DNA of 42,330 nucleotides from Agrococcus sp. (GTDB lineage Bacteria; Actinomycetota; Actinomycetes; Actinomycetales; Microbacteriaceae). Positions within the stretch are counted from its first letter, which is position 1, and each line of letters opens with the position of its first letter. Positions 24,631 through 33,799 of the stretch are shown here, piece after piece. The translations under genes were made by a program, and so were the position numbers. The notes beneath the pieces are model-generated. The model was not told where the DNA came from and did no database searches. It saw only the letters and a program-made list of their open reading frames with translations. The DNA lies in contig JAPSIA010000012.1 in NCBI GenBank assembly GCA_031179215.1, forward strand, positions 1 through 42,330. The letters run 5' to 3'.

Positions 24631-25620
24631 ATGGACGCATCCGCACTGCACACCCCGGTCATGCTCGCGCGCACGCTCGCGCTGCTCGCTCCCGCGATCG
24701 ATGCGGCAGCGGCCGCCGACCGCGCACCCGTCGTCATCGACGGCACGCTCGGCATGGGCGGCCACACCGAGGCCCTGCTCGCGGCGCACCCCACGCTCGT
24801 CGTCGCGGGCATCGACCGCGATCCCGACGCGATCCGGCTCGCCGGTGAGCGGCTCGCCCGGTTCGGGGAGCGCTTCCGGCCGGTCGCCGCGACCTACGAC
24901 CGCATCGACCTCGCGCTCGCGGAGGCCGGCGCGACGCGCGCCGATGGCATCCTGCTCGACCTCGGGGTCTCGAGTCTCCAGCTCGACGCCGCCGACCGGG
25001 GCTTCGCCTACGCGAAGGACGCGCCGCTCGACATGCGCATGGGGCAGGAGGGCGACGTGACCGCCGCGACGATCCTCGCCGAGCGCAGCGCGCGCGAGCT
25101 CGCTCGGCTCTTCCGCGAGTACGGCGACGAGAAGCTCGCCGACCGCTACGCGCGAGCGATCGTCGCCGCGCGCGAGGAGGCGCCGATCGAGACCTCCGCG
25201 CAGCTCGTCGACATCCTGCAGGCGGCGACGCCCCGCGCGGTCGCGAACCAGGGCCACCCGGCCAAGCGCGTCTTCCAGGCGCTGCGCATCGAGGTCAACC
25301 AGGAGCTCGCGATCCTCGAGCGCACGATGCCCGCCGCGATCGACGCGCTCGCCGTCGGCGGCCGGCTCGTCGTGCTCGCCTACCAGTCGCTCGAGGATCG
25401 CATCGTCAAGCGCGCCCTCCAGGCGGCGGCGAGCTCGACCGCGCCGCGCGACCTGCCCGTCGAGCTGCCGGAGCACGCGCCGCACCTGCGGCTGCTCGTG
25501 CGCGGCGCAGAGCTCGCCGACGAGGCCGAGCGCGCCGCGAACCCACGTTCCGCACCCGTCCGCCTCCGCGCGGCCGAGCGCATCCGACCCGCAGTCCCGC
25601 AGCGCAGGGAGCAGTCATGA
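24631..25620 (+). CDS. rsmH: 16S rRNA (cytosine-1402-N4)-methyltransferase RsmH
   Basis: 329 residues. It methylates N4 of C1402 in the ribosomal P site using S-adenosylmethionine. The beginning HTPVMLARTLALLAP, the SAM-binding loop VIDGTLGMGGHTEALL and DGILLDLGVSSLQLD are all characteristic, and the later YQSLEDRIVKRAL block fits the family. The ATG at 24631 follows GGAGGAGGGAG; an upstream in-frame ATG at 24595 is less well placed. The stop overlaps the next start in ATGA. Also called mraW. Confidence 0.95.
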   Translation: MDASALHTPVMLARTLALLAPAIDAAAAADRAPVVIDGTLGMGGHTEALLAAHPTLVVAGIDRDPDAIRLAGERLARFGERFRPVAATYDRIDLALAEAGATRADGILLDLGVSSLQLDAADRGFAYAKDAPLDMRMGQEGDVTAATILAERSARELARLFREYGDEKLADRYARAIVAAREEAPIETSAQLVDILQAATPRAVANQGHPAKRVFQALRIEVNQELAILERTMPAAIDALAVGGRLVVLAYQSLEDRIVKRALQAAASSTAPRDLPVELPEHAPHLRLLVRGAELADEAERAANPRSAPVRLRAAERIRPAVPQRREQS

Positions 25621-26297
25621 GCACCGCCGTCATCGCCGACCTCCACGCGACCGAGCGCGCCCCGCAGCTCGAGCCGACCCCCGAGCGGCACCTGCGGGCG
25701 CTGCCCGCGCCCGCGGTGCGCCGAGCGCCGAGGCTCGTGCACGGGGTGCTCGCCCTCGCCGGGCTCGCGGGCATCGTGTGCGCGCAGCTCGGGCTCACGG
25801 TCATGATCAGCGAGGGCGCCTACACGCTCAGCGCGATGCAGGGCGAGTCGAGCGCGCTCGCGCGCGCCGAGCAGTCGCTCGCCGAGGACGTCGCGGTGCT
25901 CTCCTCGCCGCAGCACGTCGCGGTCGCGGCGGACGAGCTCGGGATGCTCGCCGGGCAGCCCTCGCAGTTCCTCACGCTCTCGGGCACGGCGACCGCCGGT
26001 GGCCCCGACGCGCTCCACATGCAGGCGCCCGCGCTCGACCGCTTCGGCATGTACGTGCCCAACGCGCTGCTGCAGTCGCAGTCGCAGACCGCGCAGGTCG
26101 TGCAGCAGGTGCGCGCCGAGATCCCGCCGTACCCCGGCAAGCTCCTGCCCGCGGGCGAGAGCGCGCCCGCGCCGGCGCCCGCGCCCGCGCCGGGCGAGGA
26201 GGCCGGCTCGGCATCGAGCGCGGAGGTCCCGGGCGCCGCGCCGGGGGCAGAGCAGCCCGCGCCCGGCACGCTGCTGCCGGCGACCGCGGCGGAGTGA
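25617..26297 (+). CDS. FtsL-like septum protein with extended C terminus
   Basis: 226 residues at the ftsL position between rsmH and ftsI, starting in the ATGA overlap. About 40 cytoplasmic residues rich in Pro, Arg and Ala precede one membrane helix (41-63); outside, a heptad-like stretch (about 75-115, LSAMQGESSALARAEQSLAE) fits the FtsL/DivIC coiled coil and is followed by a DELGMLAGQPSQFLTL segment. The last 65 residues are Pro/Ala/Glu-rich and probably disordered. FtsL holds together the divisome with FtsQ and DivIC and activates FtsW/FtsI. Sequence similarity in this family is low, so identity rests on topology and position. Confidence 0.75.
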   Translation: MSTAVIADLHATERAPQLEPTPERHLRALPAPAVRRAPRLVHGVLALAGLAGIVCAQLGLTVMISEGAYTLSAMQGESSALARAEQSLAEDVAVLSSPQHVAVAADELGMLAGQPSQFLTLSGTATAGGPDALHMQAPALDRFGMYVPNALLQSQSQTAQVVQQVRAEIPPYPGKLLPAGESAPAPAPAPAPGEEAGSASSAEVPGAAPGAEQPAPGTLLPATAAE

Positions 26298-26331
26298 GGC
26301 GTGGCGGCGCCGGGCACCGCCCCGCCGCCGC

Positions 26332-26337
26332 TACCGT
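26332..26337 (+). promoter_or_regulatory. Possible internal promoter before ftsI
   Basis: TACCGT lies 32 bases before the ftsI GTG in a 71-bp gap that also holds a GGCGGCG/CGCCGCC inverted repeat. Weak evidence; the gap may simply be non-coding. Confidence 0.25.
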
Positions 26338-26368
26338 GCTGAGACGCAACCGATCGAGAGAAGCCGAG

Positions 26369-28162
26369 GTGGCAGTGGCGGCCAAGCGCACGCGGTCCCG
26401 CACACGAGTGCGGACGACGATCGTCGCGATCCTCACGTTCGCGCTGCTCGCGACGTTCGTCGTGCGGCTCGCGGACATCCAGCTCGTGCGGGCCGAGGCG
26501 CTCAACGCCGAGGCGGATGGGCGCCGAGGCGTCTCGCAGACGCTCTTCGGCACCCGCGGCGCCATCGTCGACGCCGGCGGCACCGTGCTCGCCGAGAGCG
26601 TCGACCGCTGGGACCTCACCGTCTCGCCCCAGTACACGCGGGACCTCCGGCCGGGCGTCGACAGCGTCGAGGAGACGCTCACGGTCGGCGACGCGCTCGT
26701 CGCGATCGCGGGCATCACGGGCGACGACCCGCACGACCTGCAGGCGATGATCTACGCCGAGCTCGAGCGCAACCCCGACTCCGACTACCTCATGCTCTCG
26801 ACGGGCCTCGACGCGCGCCAGTACGAGGCCGTGCGCGACCTCGGCATCCCGTGGGTCTACCTGCGGCTCAACCCGCAGCGCGTCTACCCCTCCGGCTCCG
26901 TGGCCGGCAACCTCGTCGGGTTCATGGGCACCGACGACCCGCTCGCGGGCATCGAGCGCAGCCACGACGCGTGCCTGCGGCCCGAGGACGGCCAGCGGAC
27001 GTTCGACCGCTCGGCAGACGGCACTCCCATCCCGGGCTCCGTCGTCACCGAGCCCGCCGTCGACGGCGGCACGGTGCAGCTCACGATCGACGCCGACGTG
27101 CAGTACCAGGTGCAGCAGCTCACGGCCCAGTACACCTCCCAGCTGCGCGCCCGCAGCGGCACGAGCATCATCATGCGCACCGACGGCACCGTCGTCGCGG
27201 TCGCCGAGTCGCCGACCGTCGACCCCAACGACCCCACGGCGTCCTCCTCGCGCGACCGCGGCTCGCGCGCCTTCACCGCCGCCTACGAGCCGGGCTCGAT
27301 CTTCAAGACCTTCGCGTTCGCCACGATGCTCGACCTCGGCCTCATCGAGCTGACGGACGAGCTCAGCGTGCCGTGGACGTACACGGGCAGCGGCGTGCGC
27401 GTGCGCGACGCGCACTCGCACCCGGTCGAGCAGTGGACGGCCGCGGGCGCGCTCGTGAACTCCTCGAACGTCGGCATGGTCGACCTCGCGCAGGAGATGG
27501 ATCGCGCCGACTACTTCGAGTACCTCGATCGCTTCGGGTTCGGCGAGCAGACGGCGGTCGGCTTCGCGGGCGAGCAGGCCGTGCCGCTGCGCGATCCCGC
27601 GGCGCTCGACCCGCAGACGCAGCTCAACGTGCTCTTCGGCCAGGGCATCGCCGCGACCCCGATCCAGCTCGCCTCCGCCTACCAGGCGATGGCGAACGGC
27701 GGCGTGCACCTGCCGGTGCAGCTCGTCGCCGGCTGCACCGACGCCGAGGGCGAGGTCTCCGCGCCGGAGCTCCCCGACGGCGAGCGCGTCGTGAGCGAGG
27801 AGACCGCACGGCAGACGCTCGAGGCGCTCGAGCGCGTCGTCACCGACTACGGCTACGACACCTTCCCCATCCAGGGCTACCGCATCGCCGCGAAGACCGG
27901 CACGGCGCAGATGGCGTACGAGGACGGCCGCGGCTACGACCCCAACCGGATGATGATCTCCGTCGCTGGCGTCTTCCCCGTCGACGACCCGCAGTTCGTG
28001 GTGCTGACGATGTACGACAGCCCGCAGACGAACCGCACGAGCGGCGGGGCCATCCCGGCCTTTCACGATATGGTGAACCTCTTGATCCGCCACTACGACA
28101 TCCCCCCGAGCACGACTCCTGCGTCGGATGTGCCGCTGGAGTGGGGCGCGGATCAGCCATGA
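26369..28162 (+). CDS. ftsI: Septal peptidoglycan transpeptidase FtsI (class B penicillin-binding protein)
   Basis: 597 residues. A short basic cytoplasmic tail and one membrane helix (about 17-37) anchor it; the pedestal domain contains GTRGAIVDAGGTVLAESVDRW. The transpeptidase motifs are SxxK at Ser310-Lys313 (EPGSIFK), SxN at 365-367 (NSSNVG) and KTG at 509-511 (AAKTGTAQ). It cross-links septal wall together with FtsW encoded downstream. GTG 26369 or GTG 26375 could start translation; the latter has GAGG at a slightly better distance. A much longer upstream open frame overlaps ftsL in another phase and is discarded. Confidence 0.94.
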   Translation: MAVAAKRTRSRTRVRTTIVAILTFALLATFVVRLADIQLVRAEALNAEADGRRGVSQTLFGTRGAIVDAGGTVLAESVDRWDLTVSPQYTRDLRPGVDSVEETLTVGDALVAIAGITGDDPHDLQAMIYAELERNPDSDYLMLSTGLDARQYEAVRDLGIPWVYLRLNPQRVYPSGSVAGNLVGFMGTDDPLAGIERSHDACLRPEDGQRTFDRSADGTPIPGSVVTEPAVDGGTVQLTIDADVQYQVQQLTAQYTSQLRARSGTSIIMRTDGTVVAVAESPTVDPNDPTASSSRDRGSRAFTAAYEPGSIFKTFAFATMLDLGLIELTDELSVPWTYTGSGVRVRDAHSHPVEQWTAAGALVNSSNVGMVDLAQEMDRADYFEYLDRFGFGEQTAVGFAGEQAVPLRDPAALDPQTQLNVLFGQGIAATPIQLASAYQAMANGGVHLPVQLVAGCTDAEGEVSAPELPDGERVVSEETARQTLEALERVVTDYGYDTFPIQGYRIAAKTGTAQMAYEDGRGYDPNRMMISVAGVFPVDDPQFVVLTMYDSPQTNRTSGGAIPAFHDMVNLLIRHYDIPPSTTPASDVPLEWGADQP

Positions 28163-28204
28163 CGCTGCAGAGCCAGGCACGCTGGCAGAGACACTGAGGA
28201 GACG

Positions 28205-29812
28205 ATGTCCGTGGCGGGCGTGACCCCGAGGATCCTGCGACCCGAGCACCCCGCGGCGCGGCCCCTCGCCGGGCTCGTCGACGAGTTCGACCTGTCGGTC
28301 GAGGCGGACCTCGACGGCGTCGAGGTGACGGGCATCACGAACGACTCCTCCGACGTGCAGCCGGGCGACATCTTCGCCGCGCTGCCGGGCGCGAGCCGGC
28401 ACGGCGCGGAGTTCGCCGCGGCCGCGATCGAGCGCGGCGCCGTCGCGATCGTCACCGACCCCGCCGGGGCGGCGCTCCTCGACACCGACGTCCCCGTCAT
28501 CGTCGTCGAGGACCCGCGCGCCGCCCTCGGCGAGATCGCCGCGTGGGTGTACCGCACGGGCGAGCACCCCCCGAAGCTCTTCGGCATCACGGGCACCAAC
28601 GGCAAGACGTCGACCTCGTTCATGCTCGAGGGCCTCCTGGCCGACCTCGGCTTCGTCACCGGCCTGTCGACGACGGCGGAGCGCCACGTCGGGGATCTCG
28701 TGGTCACGTCGAAGCTCACGACGCCCGAGGCGAGCGAGCTCCACGCGCTCCTCGCGCGCATGCAGGAGGCCGGCGTGCGCGCCGCGGTGCTCGAGGTGAG
28801 CGCGCAGGCGATCGAGCGGCACCGCGTCGACGGCGTCGTCTTCGACGTCGTCGCCTTCACGAACCTCAGCCACGACCACCTCGACGACTACGGCTCGATG
28901 GAGGCGTACTTCGACGTCAAGCTGCAGCTGTTCACACCCGATCGCGCGGTGCGCGGCGTGGTGTGCGTCGACACCGACTGGGGCGCGCGCATCGCCGAGC
29001 GAAGCCGCATCCCCGTCACGACCGTCTCGAGCGACCCGCAGCGCCCCGCCGACTGGCACGTCGACATCTGGGAGGAGACGCCCGTCTCCACGTCGTTCAC
29101 GCTCACGGGCATCGACGGCGGCGCGATCGAGGTGCAGGTGCCGTTCATCGGCAGGCACATGGCGGTCGACGCCGCGATCGCGATCCTCATGCTCGTCGAG
29201 GACGGCTTCGAGATCGAGGCCATCGCCGAGGCGATCGACCGCGGCATGCGCCCGACGCTGCCCGGCCGCATCGAGCGCGTCTCGGGGGCGGAGGGGCCCG
29301 CGGTCTTCGTCGACTACGGCCACAGCCCCGACGCCTTCGAGCAGACGCTCGTCGCCCTGCGGCGCGTCACCGAGGGCCGGCTCATCATGGTCTTCGGCGC
29401 CGACGGCGACCGCGACGCGACGAAGCGCGCCGACATGGGCCGCATCGCCGCTCAGCTCGCCGACGCCGTCATCGTGACCGACTTCAACCCGCGCACCGAG
29501 GACGCCGCGAGCATCCGCGCGCAGGTGCTCGAGGGCGCGCGCGCCGCGGCGGGCGACAAGCCCGTGCTCGAGGCCGCGCCCGAGGAGGTCGCGATCCGCG
29601 AGGCGATCGCACTCGCGGGACCGGGCGACACCGTCCTGTGGGCGGGTCCCGGCGACGCCGACTACCGCGACGTCGCGGGCGTGCGCGAGCCGTTCGTCGC
29701 GCGCGACGAGGCCAGGCTCGCGCTGCGCGAGGCCGGGTGGTCCGTCGACCCGGATGCGCGGCGCGACGGCGACGCGCAAGCGCGCGGGCCCGCCTCGGTG
29801 GGCGGCCGCTGA
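28205..29812 (+). CDS. murE: UDP-N-acetylmuramoyl-L-alanyl-D-glutamate–diamino acid ligase (MurE type)
   Basis: 535 residues of the Mur ligase fold: UDP-binding domain with TGITNDSSDVQPGDIF, ATP loop GTNGKTST (130-137), carbamylated lysine Lys239 in YFDVKLQLF, and a C-terminal domain. MurE adds the third stem-peptide residue. Enzymes using meso-diaminopimelate carry DNPR; here the equivalent is D-F-N-P-R (Asp426 to Arg430), with phenylalanine inserted in effect at the specificity position, and the usual EVSSHAL reads EVSAQAI. The substrate is therefore probably not a standard diaminopimelate; diaminobutyrate, ornithine or lysine, as known for Microbacteriaceae walls, are options. The ATG has GAGGAG upstream. 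TGATG overlap with murF. Confidence 0.9.
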   Translation: MSVAGVTPRILRPEHPAARPLAGLVDEFDLSVEADLDGVEVTGITNDSSDVQPGDIFAALPGASRHGAEFAAAAIERGAVAIVTDPAGAALLDTDVPVIVVEDPRAALGEIAAWVYRTGEHPPKLFGITGTNGKTSTSFMLEGLLADLGFVTGLSTTAERHVGDLVVTSKLTTPEASELHALLARMQEAGVRAAVLEVSAQAIERHRVDGVVFDVVAFTNLSHDHLDDYGSMEAYFDVKLQLFTPDRAVRGVVCVDTDWGARIAERSRIPVTTVSSDPQRPADWHVDIWEETPVSTSFTLTGIDGGAIEVQVPFIGRHMAVDAAIAILMLVEDGFEIEAIAEAIDRGMRPTLPGRIERVSGAEGPAVFVDYGHSPDAFEQTLVALRRVTEGRLIMVFGADGDRDATKRADMGRIAAQLADAVIVTDFNPRTEDAASIRAQVLEGARAAAGDKPVLEAAPEEVAIREAIALAGPGDTVLWAGPGDADYRDVAGVREPFVARDEARLALREAGWSVDPDARRDGDAQARGPASVGGR

Positions 29813-31215
29813 TGCTGCGGATGCGCGCGAGCGAGATCGCGGATGCCGTCGGGGGAGTGCTGCACGGCGACGACGTCGAGGTGACCGCGTCGGTCGAGAC
29901 CGACTCGCGGCTCGTCGCGCCCGGCGGCGCGTTCTTCGCGATGCCGGGCGAGGTCACCGACGGCCACCGCTTCATCGACCAGGCGCTCGCCGCCGGCGCC
30001 GCGCTCGTCGTGGCCGAGCGGCCCGTCGAGCAGGACGTGCCGCACGTGCTCGTGCCCTCGGGCGTCGTCGCGCTCGGCGCGCTCGCCGCGGAGGTCATCC
30101 GGCGCGTGCGCGCCGCGGGCGACCTCACGGTCATCGGCGTGACGGGATCGAACGGCAAGACGACGACGAAGAACATGCTGCAGGCGATCCTCGAGCAGCA
30201 CGGACCGACCGTCTCGCCCGTGAAGTCGTTCAACAACGAGGTCGGCGCGCCGATGACGATGCTGCGCATCGACGAGTCGACGCGCTACCTCGTGCTCGAG
30301 ATGGGCGCGAGCGTCGAGGGCGACATCGCGCGCCTGACGGCCATGTCGCATCCCGACGTCGGCGTCGTGCTCAAGGTCGGCCTCGCGCACGCGGGGGAGT
30401 TCGGCGGCATCGAGCGGACGACGCGTGCGAAGACCGAGATGGTGCGCGACCTCGCGCCCGAGGGGCTCGCCGTGCTCAACCGCGACGACGAGCGCGTGCG
30501 CGGCATGGCCGCCGCGACGCGCGCGGGCGTCGTGTGGTTCGGCACCGAGCCAGGGCCGGCCGACGACCCGACCAGGCTGTGGGCCGACGGCATCGACACG
30601 ACGCTCGAGGGCACGGTCGCGACCGTGCACCGCGGCGGGCAGTCTTGGCCGCTGCGCATGCGCATCCTCGGCGAGCACCACGTCATGAACGCCCTCGCGG
30701 CGCTCACGGTCGTCGACGCCCTCGGGCTCGACGTCGCGCGCGCGATCGACGCGCTCGCCACGATGGAACGTGCCGAGCGCGGCCGCATGGAGCTGCTCGA
30801 GCCCGGCGGCGGGGTCACGGTCATCAACGACGCGTACAACGCGAGCCCCGACTCGGCGGCAGCGGCGCTGCGCGCGCTCGCCCACATGTCGCGCCGCGCG
30901 AATCGTCGCTCGATCGCGGTGCTCGGTGAGATGGCGGAGCTCGGCCCGCACGCGGTCGAGGAGCACGACCGGCTCGGCCGCCAGGCGGTGCGGCTGCGCA
31001 TCGACCGGCTCGTCGTCGTCGGCGCGGGCGCGAAGGCCATCCACGACGCGGCCGAGCTCGAGTCCTCCTTCGGGCAGGAGACGACCTTCGTCGAGACGGC
31101 CGACGAGGCCGAGGCGCTCCTGCGGCGCGAGCTCGCCGCCGGCGACGTCGTGCTGTTCAAGTCGTCCAACGTCTCGGGCCTGCAGGCCCTGGCAGAGCGG
31201 ATCGGGGGCCTCTGA
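29812..31215 (+). CDS. murF: UDP-N-acetylmuramoyl-tripeptide–D-alanyl-D-alanine ligase
   Basis: 467 residues. MurF adds D-Ala-D-Ala to the tripeptide precursor in the cytoplasm with ATP. TDSRLVAPGGAFFAMPGEVTDGH is the UDP-binding part, GVTGSNGKTTTK (109-120) the ATP loop, NNEVGAPMTML and EMGASVEGDI follow as in all MurF proteins, and INDAYNASPDS begins the C-terminal domain. It starts at the ATG sharing its A with the murE stop (TGATG) and ends the same way with mraY, so translation is coupled on both sides. Confidence 0.95.
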   Translation: MLRMRASEIADAVGGVLHGDDVEVTASVETDSRLVAPGGAFFAMPGEVTDGHRFIDQALAAGAALVVAERPVEQDVPHVLVPSGVVALGALAAEVIRRVRAAGDLTVIGVTGSNGKTTTKNMLQAILEQHGPTVSPVKSFNNEVGAPMTMLRIDESTRYLVLEMGASVEGDIARLTAMSHPDVGVVLKVGLAHAGEFGGIERTTRAKTEMVRDLAPEGLAVLNRDDERVRGMAAATRAGVVWFGTEPGPADDPTRLWADGIDTTLEGTVATVHRGGQSWPLRMRILGEHHVMNALAALTVVDALGLDVARAIDALATMERAERGRMELLEPGGGVTVINDAYNASPDSAAAALRALAHMSRRANRRSIAVLGEMAELGPHAVEEHDRLGRQAVRLRIDRLVVVGAGAKAIHDAAELESSFGQETTFVETADEAEALLRRELAAGDVVLFKSSNVSGLQALAERIGGL

Positions 31216-32303
31216 TGCTCGTGCTGCTGGCATCGGCGGGCATCGCCCTGCTCGTCTCGCTCTTCGCGACGCCGCTGTTCATCAAGGGCTTCTCGCGCAT
31301 CGGCTGGGGCCAGTTCATCCGCGACGACGGCCCGCAGTCGCACCACACGAAGCGCGGCACGCCCACGATGGGCGGCCTCGTCTTCATCGTCGCGACGCTC
31401 GTCGGCTACTTCGGCGGCAAGCTGCTCGGCCAGGACCTGCCCACGCAGCCGGCGCTGCTCATCCTGCTGCTCATGATCGGCATGGGCGCGGTCGGCTTCG
31501 TCGACGACTTCCTCAAGATCTCGAACCAGCGCTCGCTCGGCCTCGGCGGCTGGGCCAAGGTCGCGGGCCAGGTCGTCGTCTCGGTGCTGTTCGGCGTGCT
31601 CGCGATCATGCGCCCCTTCGACGACAGCGGCCGCACGGTCGTCGATCCCGTCATCTCGGCCGTGCGCGACATCCCGTGGCTCGACCTGTCGGGCTGGGGC
31701 ACGCTCGGCGCGATCGTGTTCCTGCTCTGGATCCTGCTCATGAACGTCTCGGCCTCGAACGCCGTGAACGTCACCGACGGCCTCGACGGCCTCGCGACGG
31801 GCGCCGTCATCCTCTCGATGGTCGGCTACGCCGCGATCGCCTTCTGGCAGTTCAACCAGTCGTGCTTCATCGACGGCGCGGAAGCCGGCTGCTACGACGT
31901 GCTCAAGCCGCTCGACGTCGCGACGCTCGCCGCGACGCTCGTCGGCGCGCTCATCGGCTTCCTGTGGTGGAACACGAGCCCCGCGCAGATCTTCATGGGC
32001 GACGTCGGCTCGCTCGCGCTCGGCGGCGCGCTCGCGGGCTTCGCCGTCATGACGGACACGCACCTGCTGCTCATCCTCATCGCGGGCCTGCCGATCATCG
32101 TCACGGGCTCGGTCATCCTGCAGCGGATCTACTTCAAGCTCACGGGCGGCAAGCGCATCTTCCTCATGAGCCCGCTGCACCACCACTTCGAGCTCAAGGG
32201 CTGGGCAGAGGTGACGATCGTCGTGCGCTTCTGGATCCTCGCGGGCCTGTTCGTCGCCGCGGGCATCGGCCTGTTCTACTTCGAGTGGGCGCTGCGAAGC
32301 TGA
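31215..32303 (+). CDS. mraY: Phospho-N-acetylmuramoyl-pentapeptide transferase
   Basis: 362 residues and about ten membrane helices. MraY transfers phospho-MurNAc-pentapeptide to undecaprenyl phosphate, giving lipid I. Signature positions: GTPTMGG (48-54), catalytic Asp97-Asp98 in GFVDDFLK, NAVNVTDGLDGLATG, FMGDVGSLALGG and the HHHFELKGW loop near the C terminus. TGATG junctions on both ends join it to murF and murD. Length and motifs are entirely normal. Confidence 0.96.
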   Translation: MLVLLASAGIALLVSLFATPLFIKGFSRIGWGQFIRDDGPQSHHTKRGTPTMGGLVFIVATLVGYFGGKLLGQDLPTQPALLILLLMIGMGAVGFVDDFLKISNQRSLGLGGWAKVAGQVVVSVLFGVLAIMRPFDDSGRTVVDPVISAVRDIPWLDLSGWGTLGAIVFLLWILLMNVSASNAVNVTDGLDGLATGAVILSMVGYAAIAFWQFNQSCFIDGAEAGCYDVLKPLDVATLAATLVGALIGFLWWNTSPAQIFMGDVGSLALGGALAGFAVMTDTHLLLILIAGLPIIVTGSVILQRIYFKLTGGKRIFLMSPLHHHFELKGWAEVTIVVRFWILAGLFVAAGIGLFYFEWALRS

Positions 32304-33799
32304 TGCGCTCGCTCGAGACCCTCACCTCCTGGCACAGCGACTGGTCGGGACTGCGCGTGGCCGTGCTCGGCATGGGCGTCACGGGCTTCGCCGCGGCCGA
32401 CACGCTCGTCGAGCTCGGCGCATCCGTCACCGTCGTCGCCGAGCGCGTCGACGACGAGCGCCGCACGATCCTCGGCGTGCTCGGCGTGCCGATCGTCGAC
32501 GCGGTCGCCGACGAGCTGCCCGCGGCGCTCACCGAGGCCGAGGTCGTCGTCGCCTCGCCGGGCCTGCGGCCCGATCACCCGTGGCTCGTGGCCGCGCGCG
32601 ACCGCGGGATCGCGGTCTGGGGCGACATCGAGCTCGCGTGGCGCGTGCGCGACAAGGTCGCCGCCGCCGAGTGGATCCTCGTCACGGGCACGAACGGCAA
32701 GACGACGACGACGCAGCTCACCGCGCACATGCTGCGCGAGGCGGGCCTGCGCGTCGCGCCGGTCGGCAACATCGGCACGCCCGTGCTCGACGCGGTGCGC
32801 GACCCCGGCGGCTTCGACGTGCTCGTGGTCGAGCTCTCGAGCTTCCAGCTGCACGCGCTCGCCGAGGGCGGCGCGGGAGCCCTGTGGCCCCACTCCGCCG
32901 CGGTGCTCAACATCGACGACGACCACCTCGACTGGCACGGCTCGGCGGATGCCTACCGCGCGGCCAAGGCGAAGGTGTACACGAACGCGCGAGTCGCGGC
33001 GGTCTACAACGTCGAGGACCCCGTGACGATGGGGATGGTCGAGGAGGCCGACGTCGTCGAGGGATGCCGCGCCATCGGCTTCTCGCTCGGCACTCCCGGC
33101 CCGAGCGACCTCGGGCTCGTCGAGGACGTGCTCGTCGACCGCGCGTTCCTCGACGCGCGCCACTCGCGCGCGCTCGAGCTCGCGAGCCTCGCCGATCTCG
33201 AGCCAGCGGGGCTGCGCTCGCCGCACATGACGCGCAACGTGCTCGCGGCGGCTGCCCTCGCGCGCGGCTTCGGCGTCGAGCCGATCCACGTGCGCGACGC
33301 CATCCGCTCCTTCCGCCTCGACCGCCACCGCACCGAGCTCATCGCCGTGCAGGGCGGCGTGCGCTTCGTCGACGACTCGAAGGCCACGAACCCGCACGCG
33401 GCAGAGGGGAGCCTGAGCGCCTTCGACCGCGTCGTGTGGATCGTCGGCGGGCTCTTCAAGGGCGCCGACGTCGGGCCGCTCGTCGAGCGGCACGCGCGGC
33501 GCATCGTCGCCGCGGTCGCGATCGGCGTCGACCGCGCACCCGTGCGCGAGGCGTTCGCACGACACGCGCCCGGCATCCCGCTCGTCGAGGTCGACACGGC
33601 GGACACTGGAGCGGTGATGCGGCTCGCCCTCGAGGCGGCCGCGGAGCACGCCGCGCCGGGCGTGACGGTCCTGCTGGCGCCGGCGGCGGCATCGATGGAC
33701 CAGTTCAGCAACTACGCGGAGCGCGGCGACCGGTTCGCCGAGGCGGTGCGGGAGAGGGGGGCCCATGGCGACGACGGCAGCTCCCTTCCCCGGGGCTGA
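32303..33799 (+). CDS. murD: UDP-N-acetylmuramoyl-L-alanine–D-glutamate ligase
   Basis: 498 residues. MurD adds D-glutamate to UDP-MurNAc bearing the first amino acid. VAVLGMGVTGFAAADTL is the N-terminal nucleotide-like fold, VTGTNGKTTTTQL the ATP loop, ELSSFQL and NIDDDHLDWHG the central domain, and FVDDSKATNPHA begins the C-terminal domain. The last 12 codons overlap the start of ftsW by 35 bp in another frame; the final residues ([10 protein letters not shown]) are thus constrained by the ftsW ribosome-binding site and start. Confidence 0.95.
   Translation: MRSLETLTSWHSDWSGLRVAVLGMGVTGFAAADTLVELGASVTVVAERVDDERRTILGVLGVPIVDAVADELPAALTEAEVVVASPGLRPDHPWLVAARDRGIAVWGDIELAWRVRDKVAAAEWILVTGTNGKTTTTQLTAHMLREAGLRVAPVGNIGTPVLDAVRDPGGFDVLVVELSSFQLHALAEGGAGALWPHSAAVLNIDDDHLDWHGSADAYRAAKAKVYTNARVAAVYNVEDPVTMGMVEEADVVEGCRAIGFSLGTPGPSDLGLVEDVLVDRAFLDARHSRALELASLADLEPAGLRSPHMTRNVLAAAALARGFGVEPIHVRDAIRSFRLDRHRTELIAVQGGVRFVDDSKATNPHAAEGSLSAFDRVVWIVGGLFKGADVGPLVERHARRIVAAVAIGVDRAPVREAFARHAPGIPLVEVDTADTGAVMRLALEAAAEHAAPGVTVLLAPAAASMDQFSNYAERGDRFAEAVRERGAHGDDGSSLPRG

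Noticed and set aside
25820-29779. 1319-codon minus-strand open frame across ftsL, ftsI and murE
   Set aside because: Same codon-bias artefact; no recognisable domain and all three plus-strand genes are clear.
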